A stretch of 64,000 nt of DNA from Arthrobacter sp. 9AX (GTDB lineage Bacteria; Actinomycetota; Actinomycetes; Actinomycetales; Micrococcaceae), in NCBI RefSeq assembly GCF_902506095.1, contig NZ_LR733293.1, forward strand, positions 602,416-666,415, in the 5' to 3' direction. Position 1 is the stretch's first letter. Every line of letters begins with the position of its first letter. The notes beneath the pieces were generated by a model. It ran no database searches, was not told the DNA's origin, and saw only the letters and a program-made list of their open reading frames with translations. This document shows positions 51,760 to 59,342 of this stretch, one piece after another. The position numbers and the translations under genes are program-made.

Positions 51760-52180
51760 CCACGTCGCAGAGTCGTCCGTCACTGTCGAGGCACCGCCGC
51801 AGCGGGTGTGGGAGGTCATCATGGACCCGGTGGCCACCGAGGAGTTTATGTTCGGTGCCGAGCTCGCCACGGACTGGAGCGTGGGCGGACCCATCACCTG
51901 GCGGGGCAGCTGGGAGGGCAAAGAGTATGAGGATAAGGGTGTGGTCCTTGAAGTGGAACCCGGCCGGAAGCTGGTGTACACACACTTCAGCCCGCTCGCC
52001 GGCGCGGAGGACACGCCGGAAAACTACCACACGCTGACGTGGACGCTGCAGGCGCAGGGCGGCCGGACGATCCTGACCCTGTCCCAGGACAACAACGCCA
52101 CGGAGGAGGCGGCCGAGCACTCGAAGGGCATGTGGGACGGGCTGGTCGCCGACGTCAAGAGGCTGGCCGAGCGCAGCTGA
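51749..52180 (+). CDS. SRPBCC (AHSA1-like) domain protein
   Basis: A 143-residue START-like protein with SVTVEAPPQRVWEVIMDPVATEEFMFG, the central GPITWRGSWEGKEYEDKGVVLEVEPGRKLVYTHFSPL, and a closing long helix (GLVADVKRLAER). The AHSA1 group includes many proteins of unknown ligand. The ATG lies inside the 3' end of the methyltransferase gene, and longer starts overlap that gene further. Two hairpins follow the stop. Confidence 0.85.
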   Translation: MPGDHVAESSVTVEAPPQRVWEVIMDPVATEEFMFGAELATDWSVGGPITWRGSWEGKEYEDKGVVLEVEPGRKLVYTHFSPLAGAEDTPENYHTLTWTLQAQGGRTILTLSQDNNATEEAAEHSKGMWDGLVADVKRLAERS

Positions 52181-52213
52181 CCCACTCAGTTGGGTTGGAC
52201 GCTTAACGCGGGC

Positions 52214-52259
52214 GGCCGCCGTCGGACACTTCCACCCAAGGGAAGGTACGACGGCGGCC
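52214..52259. terminator. First of two terminator hairpins between converging operons
   Basis: An 11-base perfect stem (GGCCGCCGTCG) encloses a smaller inner stem (CTTCC/GGAAG). It is placed just after the SRPBCC stop. Confidence 0.75.
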
Positions 52260-52272
52260 GGCCGGCTGGGAT

Positions 52273-52297
52273 GTCCAGGCACTCACGGTGCCTGGAC
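52273..52297. terminator. Second terminator hairpin, near the ptsH stop
   Basis: GTCCAGGCAC pairs perfectly with GTGCCTGGAC across TCACG. It lies 11 bases beyond the ptsH stop and should end the fructose operon. Confidence 0.75.
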
Positions 52298-52307
52298 GGC
52301 GATGCTG

Positions 52308-52586
52308 CTACTCGGCGTCGTGATCCGTTTCCAGGATCTGGACCAGGTGGTTCAGGGCATCGTCAGCGCCGTCGCCCTCGGCCCGGAGGACCACCACGTC
52401 GCCGTGCGAGGCGCCCAGGCTCATGAGGGACAGGATGCTGGCAGCGTCCATCGCCTCGTCGGCCGGCTCACCTTCGCGGGCGATGGTGATCTCCAGGTCG
52501 TATTCTCCTGCTGCCTCGGCGAAGATGGCGGCGGGGCGGGCGTGCAGGCCCACACGGCTGGCGACGGTTGCTGTGCGTTCTGGCAT
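52308..52586 (-). CDS. ptsH: HPr phosphocarrier protein of the PTS
   Basis: A 92-residue HPr. His15 in RVGLHARPAA is the phosphorylation site, and Ser50 in MDAASILSLMSLGA sits where regulatory Ser46 lies in Firmicutes HPr. It passes phosphate from enzyme I to the FruA EIIA domain. It is the last gene of the fructose operon, 64 bases after fruA, with AAGGAG before the ATG. Enzyme I is not in the window. Confidence 0.94.
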   Translation of the reverse strand: MPERTATVASRVGLHARPAAIFAEAAGEYDLEITIAREGEPADEAMDAASILSLMSLGASHGDVVVLRAEGDGADDALNHLVQILETDHDAE

Positions 52587-52650
52587 TTTTGCTCCTTAGT
52601 CTTCCGGCGGGCTGGTTTGATGCCGGGTAGAGATAGTGGGTGAGGCAGGG

Positions 52651-54717
52651 TCAGACGGTTGCTGGAACTTTCTCCACCGTAGCAGCGCTCTTCGGGGCTG
52701 CCCAGCGCTTGAGGGCCACCACGGCCAGCGCGCTCACGATGGTTCCGGCGATGATCGACAGGACGAACATCAGCAGGTTGCCGATCGCGAAGAACACGAA
52801 GATACCGCCATGGGGCGCCTGCGACGTGACTCCGAACGCCATGCAGAGTGCGCCGGTGAGGGCACCGCCCAGCATGCTCGCGGGGATGACGCGCAGCGGG
52901 TCGGCCGCGGCGAACGGGATGGCGCCTTCGGAGATGAAGGAGGCGCCGAGAAGCCAGGCTGCCTTGCCGTTTTCACGCTCGGCCAGGCTGAACAGCTTGC
53001 GGTCCAGAACGGTGGCCAGGGCCATCGCCAGCGGCGGAACCATGCCCGCAGCCATTACGGTGGCCATGATCTGCCACGGCGCCTGGTTGCTGGCGCTGCC
53101 GGCGCTCAGGCCGGCCACGGCGAAGGCGTAGGCCACCTTGTTCACGGGGCCGCCGAGGTCGAAGCACATCATGAGGCCGAGGATGATGCCCAGGACCACT
53201 GCGGAGGCGCCGGTCATGCCGGACAGCCAGCCGTTAAGGGCGGTGGTGAGGCCGGCGATGGGTCCGCCGAGCACCAGGAACATCAGGCCGGAGGCAACGA
53301 TGGAGGCGAGCAGCGGGATGATCACCACGGGCATCAGGCCGCGCAGCCAGCGGGGTACCTGCCAGGTCCCGATGAGGTGTGCGACGTAACCGGCCAGCAG
53401 GCCGCCCACGATGCCGCCGAGGAAGCCGGCGCCCATGAACCCGGACACGGCACCGGCGACGAAGCCGGGGGCGATGCCGGGGCGGTCGGCGATGGCGTAC
53501 GCGATGTAACCGGCCAGCGCGGGGACCAGGAAGCCCATGGACAGGGCACCGATCTTGAACAGGACCGCCCCGAGGTAAATGGCCAGGCCCCCCTCGGGAA
53601 GGTTCCCGAAGTTGTTCGCCAGGACCACCTTGTCCGCGACGCTGGTGATGTTGTAGCCGCCGAGCAGGAAGCCCAGGGCGATCAGCAGGCCGCCGCCGGC
53701 GACGAACGGAATCATGTAGCTGACGCCGGTCAGCAGTGCCCTCTTCAGCTTCTGGCCGATGTGCTCACCCTTTTCGGTGGCAGCCTGCTCGGCCTGTTCC
53801 TCGGCGCCGAAGTGCGGCACGCGGCGGGCGTTGGGGTCGCTTGCCGCGGCCAGGGCTTCCTGGACCATCTTGGCGGGCTCGTCGATGCCGCGCTTGACGG
53901 GTGCGTTGATGACGGGCTTGCCGGCGAAGCGTTCCTTGCCGCGCACGTCCACGTCCACCGCGAAGATGACGGCGTCTGCGGCGGCGATGACGGCAGGGTC
54001 CAGTGCCTTGGCGCCGGAGGAGCCCTGGGTCTCAACCTGCAGGTCAACGCCGGCCTCCTGGGCGGCCAGGACCAGGGAATCGGCTGCCATGTAGGTGTGG
54101 GCGATGCCGGTGGGGCATGCGGTCACGGCTACGAGGCGCTTGGGCCCGGACCCTGTAGCTGGGTCGGCTGACCCGGAGGCCGTTGTGACCGTGCTTGCCG
54201 AAGCCGGGCCGGCGGAAGCTCCCACAGCAGCCTCGGCGGGTGCCGCAGCGGCGTGGGCGGCCGGCTTGTCGGCCAGGGCGCCTTCCACCAGTTCCACAAT
54301 CTCCTCGGGCGAGGAAGCGCTGCGGAGGGACGCGGTGAAGTCCTTTTTGATGAGGGACCGGGCGAGCTTGGACAGCAGCTTCAGGTGGGCCTGGTCTGCG
54401 CCGTCCGGGGCTGCGATGAAGAAGATCAGGTCCGCCGGGCCGTCCTTGGCGCCGAAGTCCACCTTGGGGGCCAGGCGGGCCATGGCCAGGGTGGGCTCGG
54501 TGACGGCAGCCGAGCGGCAGTGCGGGATGGCGATGCCGCCGGGGATGCCCGTGGCGGTTTTCTGCTCCCGGGCAAAGGCATCCGCGAAGAGGCCTTCGAC
54601 TTCTGAAGCGCGTCCGGTGGCAGCTACTTTGCTTGCCAGGTGCCGGATCACCGTCTCGGGGGAATTGCCCAGGTTCTGGTCGAGCTCGACCAGTTCCGTG
54701 GTGATGAGCTGGGTCAC
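52651..54717 (-). CDS. fruA: PTS fructose transporter, EIIABC in one chain
   Basis: A 688-residue membrane protein that imports fructose as fructose 1-phosphate. EIIA comes first (about 1-150, phospho-His66 in GIAIPHCRS), then EIIB (about 195-295, phospho-Cys201 in TACPTGIAHTYMAA), then the EIIC membrane domain (about 335-670). An Ala/Ser/Gly/Thr linker joins EIIA and EIIB. GTG is the start, with AAAGG seven bases upstream; the longer frame to 54948 overlaps fruK. It starts two bases after the fruK stop. Confidence 0.94.
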   Translation of the reverse strand: MTQLITTELVELDQNLGNSPETVIRHLASKVAATGRASEVEGLFADAFAREQKTATGIPGGIAIPHCRSAAVTEPTLAMARLAPKVDFGAKDGPADLIFFIAAPDGADQAHLKLLSKLARSLIKKDFTASLRSASSPEEIVELVEGALADKPAAHAAAAPAEAAVGASAGPASASTVTTASGSADPATGSGPKRLVAVTACPTGIAHTYMAADSLVLAAQEAGVDLQVETQGSSGAKALDPAVIAAADAVIFAVDVDVRGKERFAGKPVINAPVKRGIDEPAKMVQEALAAASDPNARRVPHFGAEEQAEQAATEKGEHIGQKLKRALLTGVSYMIPFVAGGGLLIALGFLLGGYNITSVADKVVLANNFGNLPEGGLAIYLGAVLFKIGALSMGFLVPALAGYIAYAIADRPGIAPGFVAGAVSGFMGAGFLGGIVGGLLAGYVAHLIGTWQVPRWLRGLMPVVIIPLLASIVASGLMFLVLGGPIAGLTTALNGWLSGMTGASAVVLGIILGLMMCFDLGGPVNKVAYAFAVAGLSAGSASNQAPWQIMATVMAAGMVPPLAMALATVLDRKLFSLAERENGKAAWLLGASFISEGAIPFAAADPLRVIPASMLGGALTGALCMAFGVTSQAPHGGIFVFFAIGNLLMFVLSIIAGTIVSALAVVALKRWAAPKSAATVEKVPATV

Positions 54718-54719
54718 TG

Positions 54720-55745
54720 TCAATCCTTTCGAAGGGCCGTGATGGTAACGGCATCCGGGGTGGTTTGGTGGACTGCCGGGACGGTGGAACCCGGCAGGGA
54801 GGCGGCCGCGGCCCCGTGGGCCACCGCCTGACGCAGGCAGTCGGCCGGGGCGGCGCCCTGGCCTTGGGCGAGCAGGTAACCGGCCAGGGCTGAATCGCCC
54901 GCGCCGACAGTACTGACCGCGGCGACCGGCGGATGCGTGGCCAGCCACGCGCCGTCGGCCGTTACCAGGACAGCTCCCTTGGATCCGAGAGTTGCCAGCA
55001 CAGCACCCACACCGGAACGTACGACGGCGGCGGCTGCTGCTGCGGCAGCAGCCGGATCCGCTTCCAGTTCGTCAGCGGTGGCCGGGGAGGCGAAACCGGC
55101 TGCGGCAGCCAGTTCCGCCAGTTCTTCGGCGTTGGGTTTGAGGAGGTCCGGCTTACCCGAACCAGAGCCTGCCGCGTCACCGGATGATCCGTCGGAGGAC
55201 GGTTCATCACTGGACACGGCGGCGGCAAGCGGGGCGCCGGAGGAGTCCACGGCGATCTGCGGGGCGGTGCCGTCCGCGGCGGAGCGCAGCCGGCGGGTCA
55301 CCGTGGCGTAAAAGTCGGCGGGGAATCCCGGCGGCAGCGAGCCGGCCAGGACCACCCAGCTGGCGCCGCGGGAGCTCTCCACCAGCAGCTTCATCAGCGC
55401 TTCCTGCTGGTCGGCGTCCAGCAGCGGGCCGGGCTCGTTGATCTTGGTGGTCACGCCGCCGGGCTCGGTGAGGGCCACGTTGGTGCGCAGCGGTTCACCG
55501 ATGGGCAGGGAAACGAAGGGCACGCCGCTTTCACGCAGGCCGGCCAGCACAGGATCGCTGTCCGCACCCGGCAGGACGGCCAGGGATTCCAGGCCGGACG
55601 CCACCAGGGCGCGGGAGACGTTGACGCCCTTGCCGCCGGATTCCTGGCTGACGGAGACGGCCCGCTGCACTTCGCCGCGTTCCAGCGGGCCGGGGAGGGC
55701 CACGGTCCGGTCAAGGCTGGGGTTGGCCGTGAAGGTGATGATCAT
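54720..55745 (-). CDS. fruK: 1-phosphofructokinase
   Basis: A 341-residue PfkB-family kinase that turns fructose 1-phosphate into fructose 1,6-bisphosphate. It has SGGKGVNVSRAL near residue 36, KPNAEEL at 203, and the catalytic Asp284 in GAGDS. A Ser/Asp/Gly-rich insertion of about 22 residues (177-198) interrupts the normal junction between the PQIAVDSSG strand and KPDLLKPN. The start overlaps the fruR stop (ATGA). Confidence 0.94.
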   Translation of the reverse strand: MIITFTANPSLDRTVALPGPLERGEVQRAVSVSQESGGKGVNVSRALVASGLESLAVLPGADSDPVLAGLRESGVPFVSLPIGEPLRTNVALTEPGGVTTKINEPGPLLDADQQEALMKLLVESSRGASWVVLAGSLPPGFPADFYATVTRRLRSAADGTAPQIAVDSSGAPLAAAVSSDEPSSDGSSGDAAGSGSGKPDLLKPNAEELAELAAAAGFASPATADELEADPAAAAAAAAAVVRSGVGAVLATLGSKGAVLVTADGAWLATHPPVAAVSTVGAGDSALAGYLLAQGQGAAPADCLRQAVAHGAAAASLPGSTVPAVHQTTPDAVTITALRKD

Positions 55746-56548
55746 GCGATCACCACGTCTACGCCGGCGTCCTCAAGGGCGGCTGCAAGTTCCGGGCCGG
55801 GTTCGCTGTCTGTAATCAAGGTGTCCAGATCTTTCAGGGAGGCGAACTGGACCAGGGTTTCCGCGTCCAGCTTGGAGGAGTCGGCCAGCACCACGATGCG
55901 GCGGGCCGAACGGACGAAAGCTGCCTTGACGGCGGCTTCCTCGGGATCGGGAGTGCTCAGGCCAAACGATGCGTGGATGCCGTTGGTGCCGATGAAGGCA
56001 ATGTCCGGCCGGATCCTCCCGGCGGCGTCCACCGTGGCCTGGCCAACGGCCACCTGGGTGAGGCCGCGGACGCGGCCGCCCAGGACGTCCAGGGCGATGC
56101 CGGGAACGCTGGAAAGCTTGCCGGCGATCGGGACGGCATGGGTGATGGCGACCAATTCGGCGCGGAGTTCCGTGCCGTCGGAAGGTTCGATGGCGGTACG
56201 CCGGGCCAGCAGCCCGGCCAGGACTTCGGTGGTGGTACCGCCGTCGATCAGGACGCTGCCGGAGGAGGTCCGGGGAATGAGGGCCAGGGCAGCCTCGGCG
56301 ATGCGGATCTTCTGGTCCGGCCGCTGGATGGCCCGCTCGGTGACGCTTTCCTCGGTGGTGCTGAACCTGTCCGCGGCCACGGCGCCGCCGTGGACCCGCC
56401 GGACGGTGCCGGCGTTTTCAAGGGTGGCGAGGTCGCGGCGGACGGTTTCGGTGGTGATGCGGAAGCGCTCGGCCAGGAGGGTCACGCTGACCCGGCCGGT
56501 GCCGGCTACAAGCTCGGCAATCTTTTGCTGGCGCTCCTCGGCGAACAC
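55742..56548 (-). CDS. fruR: DeoR-family regulator of the fructose operon
   Basis: A 268-residue DeoR repressor. The N-terminal helix-turn-helix is RQQKIAELVAGTGRVSVTLLAERFRITTETVRRDLATLE, followed by the phosphosugar-binding domain with VLIDGGTTTEVLAG and IVVLADSSKL. Fructose 1-phosphate is the usual inducer. GTG is the start codon. It is the first gene of fruR-fruK-fruA-ptsH, so the operon is probably self-regulated. Confidence 0.92.
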   Translation of the reverse strand: MFAEERQQKIAELVAGTGRVSVTLLAERFRITTETVRRDLATLENAGTVRRVHGGAVAADRFSTTEESVTERAIQRPDQKIRIAEAALALIPRTSSGSVLIDGGTTTEVLAGLLARRTAIEPSDGTELRAELVAITHAVPIAGKLSSVPGIALDVLGGRVRGLTQVAVGQATVDAAGRIRPDIAFIGTNGIHASFGLSTPDPEEAAVKAAFVRSARRIVVLADSSKLDAETLVQFASLKDLDTLITDSEPGPELAAALEDAGVDVVIA

Positions 56549-56592
56549 ATACCCTCCGTTGCGTAAGGCTTGCTGTGAGTGACTGGCATCAC

Positions 56593-56640
56593 ATGATGTT
56601 GAGTTAATTGACTTTATCTTTGCTTATGTTGGTTTGTCAA
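56593..56640 (-). promoter_or_regulatory. fruR operon promoter with nearby short palindromes
   Basis: On the minus strand TTGACA (56635-56640) is followed after 18 bases by TAAAGT (56611-56616). CATCACATGATG at 56587-56598 and AGTTAATTGACT beside the -10 are symmetric and could be DeoR-type sites. Confidence 0.55.
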
Positions 56641-56758
56641 TGGAAACCCACACGAAACAAAATTCGTCCCTCAGGGGTGGGAGTTTTGTCCGCCTCTCCA
56701 CGGTTGCGGGCACTGCGAAGCCCGCATGCCCGGGAAAACCCCGGCCGCGGGCGCGAAT

Positions 56759-56793
56759 AAGCCGGGCCGGACCGTGGTGGTCCAGCCCGGCTT
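56759..56793. terminator. Terminator after the DUF6458-like gene
   Basis: AAGCCGGGC-GGACC pairs with GGTCC-GCCCGGCTT across a 5-base loop, with one mismatch. It lies 57 bases beyond the minus-strand stop. Confidence 0.75.
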
Positions 56794-56849
56794 CCTCGGG
56801 TTCATGACAGTTCTTCCTGCCGGGGCTTTATCCCGGTTCTTCGGCCCGG

Positions 56850-57107
56850 CTAAAGTCCGGTGTCGCGGCTTTCGTTGCGGGTAATCCGCTCTCCGGTGTT
56901 CGGGTCCACCACTGACCGGGATTCGCTGACCCGCCGGCTGCGGCCCGGCGACGCAAGTATCAGCGAGGCGATGAGGCCGATCGCGCCTACGGCCATCAGG
57001 ATGTAGCCCACCAGGGCCTGATCCACGAACGGGATCAGGCCGGGTGCGACGGCCCAGGCAAGGATGGCGCCCAGGGCGATGAGGAAGATGGAAGAGCCGA
57101 TTCTCAT
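56850..57107 (-). CDS. DUF6458-like small two-helix membrane protein
   Basis: An 85-residue protein with two membrane helices (MRIGSSIFLIALGAILAWAVA and VGYILMAVGAIGLIASLIL) and a polar tail with RSVVDPNTGERITRNES. This pattern is common in actinobacteria and its role is unknown. AAAGGAG precedes the ATG, and the AAGCATGC motif lies 60 bases upstream. Confidence 0.78.
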   Translation of the reverse strand: MRIGSSIFLIALGAILAWAVAPGLIPFVDQALVGYILMAVGAIGLIASLILASPGRSRRVSESRSVVDPNTGERITRNESRDTGL

Positions 57108-57166
57108 GACTTGCTCCTTTGCCCGCTTGGTAGCGGAACTTGTAAGGCGCGGAATGATCTATTTGC

Positions 57167-57175
57167 TAAGCATGC
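57167..57175 (-). promoter_or_regulatory. AAGCATGC motif upstream of the DUF6458-like gene
   Basis: On the minus strand it reads CAGCATGCTTAGCAAAT. It is one of four related sites in the window. Confidence 0.45.
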
Positions 57176-57350
57176 TGTCCGTTAGCGTTACGCTACAGCG
57201 CGGAGTTGCCCAATTTCAATGGCTGGGAGCGGGGGTTCGACACTTTACTGGTGATACTCCTGTGATTGGCGTTGTTTCTGTTGTCCGCAAAGCGCGAGCT
57301 TGCGCTGGTGGCCCCGGCACGGCGCCCCCCGCCCAGGTGTCCTGCCTCGC

Positions 57351-57356
57351 TAGGCT
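57351..57356 (+). promoter_or_regulatory. -10 element (TAGGCT) of a leaderless esterase gene
   Basis: TAGGCT, six bases, then ATG: the same sequence and spacing as at 42237. No ribosome site is present. Confidence 0.55.
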
Positions 57357-57362
57357 GAACCG

Positions 57363-58001
57363 ATGGAAACAGTTGTGTGGTCGAAGCCGGAGGCCGAGCG
57401 GGCAGGCACTCCGCTGCTGGTGATGATGCATGGCTACGGCACGGATGAATCCCGGATGGTTCGTCTGTTCGAGTATCTGCCGGCACAGTTCACCTGCGCG
57501 GCGCTGCGGGCTCCCATGGATATCGGCGACCACTACGGCTGGTTCCTGCTGAACTATTTCCTTGCCAACGACTTCGCCGATGTCGTCAAGGCCGCCAACG
57601 CCGTCCAGACCTGGATCAACAGCGTCAAGGGCCAGCACAGCAGCGTGAGCCTGCTCGGATACTCGCAGGGAATGGCGATGGCCAGCACGCTTCTCCGCCT
57701 GCACCCCAAGGACTATGCCGCCGTTGTGGGACTGTCCGGTTTTGTGCTCGACAACGAACTCCTGTCCCTCACGGAGTCCTTCGATACGCCCCCGCCCTTC
57801 TTCTGGGGGCGGGACAAGGCGGACCTCGTCATCAACGAGGACGCGGTGGCATATACCGAGGAGTGGCTGCAGCGAAACACGCTCCTGACCGCCAGAACCT
57901 ATCCCGGCATGGGCCACGCGATGTCCAAGACCGAGATGGTGGACGTCAGCGCCTTCCTCCGTCATTACGTGCTGGGTGCCAACGGGTCCGTCGGCACCTA
58001 G
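57363..58001 (+). CDS. Alpha/beta hydrolase (carboxylesterase/phospholipase type)
   Basis: A 212-residue esterase of the YpfH/carboxylesterase group. The triad is Ser101 in GYSQG, Asp154 and His185 in GMGHAMS, and MMHGYGTDE forms the oxyanion region. It has no signal peptide and should act in the cytoplasm on small esters or thioesters. It is a single, apparently leaderless gene. Confidence 0.88.
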   Translation: METVVWSKPEAERAGTPLLVMMHGYGTDESRMVRLFEYLPAQFTCAALRAPMDIGDHYGWFLLNYFLANDFADVVKAANAVQTWINSVKGQHSSVSLLGYSQGMAMASTLLRLHPKDYAAVVGLSGFVLDNELLSLTESFDTPPPFFWGRDKADLVINEDAVAYTEEWLQRNTLLTARTYPGMGHAMSKTEMVDVSAFLRHYVLGANGSVGT

Positions 58002-58445
58002 CACTCAAGCGGCTCCAATGGCGAGACGTGCGTCACAAAAGCGGCCATGGAAAAAACAATTGCCAGCCAAATTTGTAAGCGCTTACACTCGACTTCGGCC
58101 GCTCGTGCGGCCCTGAACTGGACGAACAAGGAGAACGGTGCGGTGCGGACGCTGTGCAGCAGTCAGCCATGGCGCTTCGCCGCCGGCTCCTGCGCCGGTC
58201 ACCCCACCCTGATCCGGGCTTCCGGGGCAGTGCCGGAGGCCCGCCCAGTTTGTCCGGCACCCTGGGACAGGCTCATGATGGTAGGGACAGATGGATCAGC
58301 AAGGCCCCGGGCAGGACAACACCGCTCCGCACATAGCGCCGGCCGCCCGCCGCACTTGCAGATGATCCCGGGCGCCGAAGCCACCACCCCAGAAGCAACC
58401 CCGCCTTCGAGGCTGCCCGCCGTCTGAAAGGACACCGCACCACGC
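58002..58445. other. 444-base leader region of the beta-PGM / GH65 operon
   Basis: No convincing gene. It begins with a perfect LacI-type palindrome and then runs about 360 bases to the first ATG. The long GC-rich stretch could be an untranslated leader with structure, but no known riboswitch was recognised. A frame from 58047 to 58427 crosses the operator and has poor codon bias. Confidence 0.55.
58074..58087. promoter_or_regulatory. Perfect LacI/GalR-type palindrome upstream of the GH65 operon
   Basis: TGTAAGCGCTTACA is exactly symmetric and fits TGNAANCGNTNNCA at all fixed positions. It differs in only two bases from the site before the amylase gene, which suggests one shared regulator, probably maltose-responsive. 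Confidence 0.75.
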
Positions 58446-59195
58446 ATGAGTGAAAAAACAGCAACAGACCATCCAGTCAACAGCCTCACCGCCTGGACGG
58501 GTGCCTCGGCCATCCTCTTTGACCTGGACGGCGTACTGACGCCTACCGCAACGGTGCACGAGCAGGCCTGGCAGGAGCTGTTCGACGGTTACCTCTCCTC
58601 CCGGCCGGGTGTCGCCGGCTACAGGGAAAGCGACTACTTCGACCACATCGACGGCAAGCCGCGCTTTGACGGCGTCCGCGATTTCCTTGCCTCGCGCGGA
58701 ATCGTTCTCCCTGAAGGACCCACCGACGACGACCCCGCGAACACCACCGTCCAGGGCTTGGGCAACCGGAAGAACGGGATCTTCAACGACATCGTCAGTG
58801 CGGGCGTGGAACCGTTCGACGGCTCTGTCCGCTTCCTGGAAGCCGCGCTGGCCCGCGGACTGAAGGTCGCCGTCGTCTCCTCCTCACGCAACGCCCCCGC
58901 AGTCCTGGAAGCAGCAGGACTCAGCCACCACTTCACCGTGGTGGTGGACGGCGTGGTGGCAGCGCGGGAAGGCCTTCCGGGCAAGCCCAGCCCCCACACG
59001 TACCAGTACGCCGCCCAACTGCTGGAGCTCCCCAGCACGGAGTGCGTGGTGGTGGAGGACGCCGTCTCCGGTGTCCAGGCAGGACAGGCAGGTTCGTTCC
59101 ACTCGGTGATCGGAGTGGACCGCGGCGCCGGACGGCAAACCCTGCTGGACGCCGGGGCAACAGTGGTGGTCAACGACCTCGACGAACTCCTCTGA
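58446..59195 (+). CDS. Beta-phosphoglucomutase-family HAD hydrolase
   Basis: A 249-residue HAD phosphatase/mutase. The nucleophile and acid/base are Asp26 and Asp28 in FDLDGVLT, with VVSSSRN, GKPSPHTY and VVEDAVSGVQAGQAG as later motifs. Beta-PGM converts beta-glucose 1-phosphate to glucose 6-phosphate. It lies before a GH65 phosphorylase, which releases beta-glucose 1-phosphate from maltose or a similar disaccharide, so the pair forms a short pathway to glycolysis. Confidence 0.9.
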   Translation: MSEKTATDHPVNSLTAWTGASAILFDLDGVLTPTATVHEQAWQELFDGYLSSRPGVAGYRESDYFDHIDGKPRFDGVRDFLASRGIVLPEGPTDDDPANTTVQGLGNRKNGIFNDIVSAGVEPFDGSVRFLEAALARGLKVAVVSSSRNAPAVLEAAGLSHHFTVVVDGVVAAREGLPGKPSPHTYQYAAQLLELPSTECVVVEDAVSGVQAGQAGSFHSVIGVDRGAGRQTLLDAGATVVVNDLDELL

Positions 59196-59342
59196 TCCGG
59201 CCCGGGCGCAGCCGCGTTTCCCCATCCCGGCGCCCCGACCCGACGAATCAATTAAGCAAGCAGTAAGCAGCACCCAAGCTGCCGTGCCCGCAACGGGCCA
59301 ACGACAGCTGCCCCCAGCACAACGCCTAAGGACCCCAACACC

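Larger units (their letters stand above)
56549..56849. other. 301-base spacer holding the fruR promoter and a terminator
   Basis: No gene is seen. The right part carries the terminator of the DUF6458-like gene and the left part the fruR promoter and short palindromes near it. Confidence 0.65.

Noticed and set aside
52636..54171. 511-codon open frame antisense to fruA, rich in Gln, His and Gly
   Set aside because: The composition is the mirror of hydrophobic membrane codons and not a real low-complexity protein.
54718..54948. Longer N-terminus for fruA
   Set aside because: It overlaps fruK and encodes an Arg/Pro/Gly-rich stretch. GTG at 54717 has a ribosome site and starts directly at the EIIA domain.
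58047..58427. 126-codon frame before the beta-PGM gene
   Set aside because: It starts inside the AT-rich area beside the LacI palindrome, overlaps the operator and has weak codon bias.
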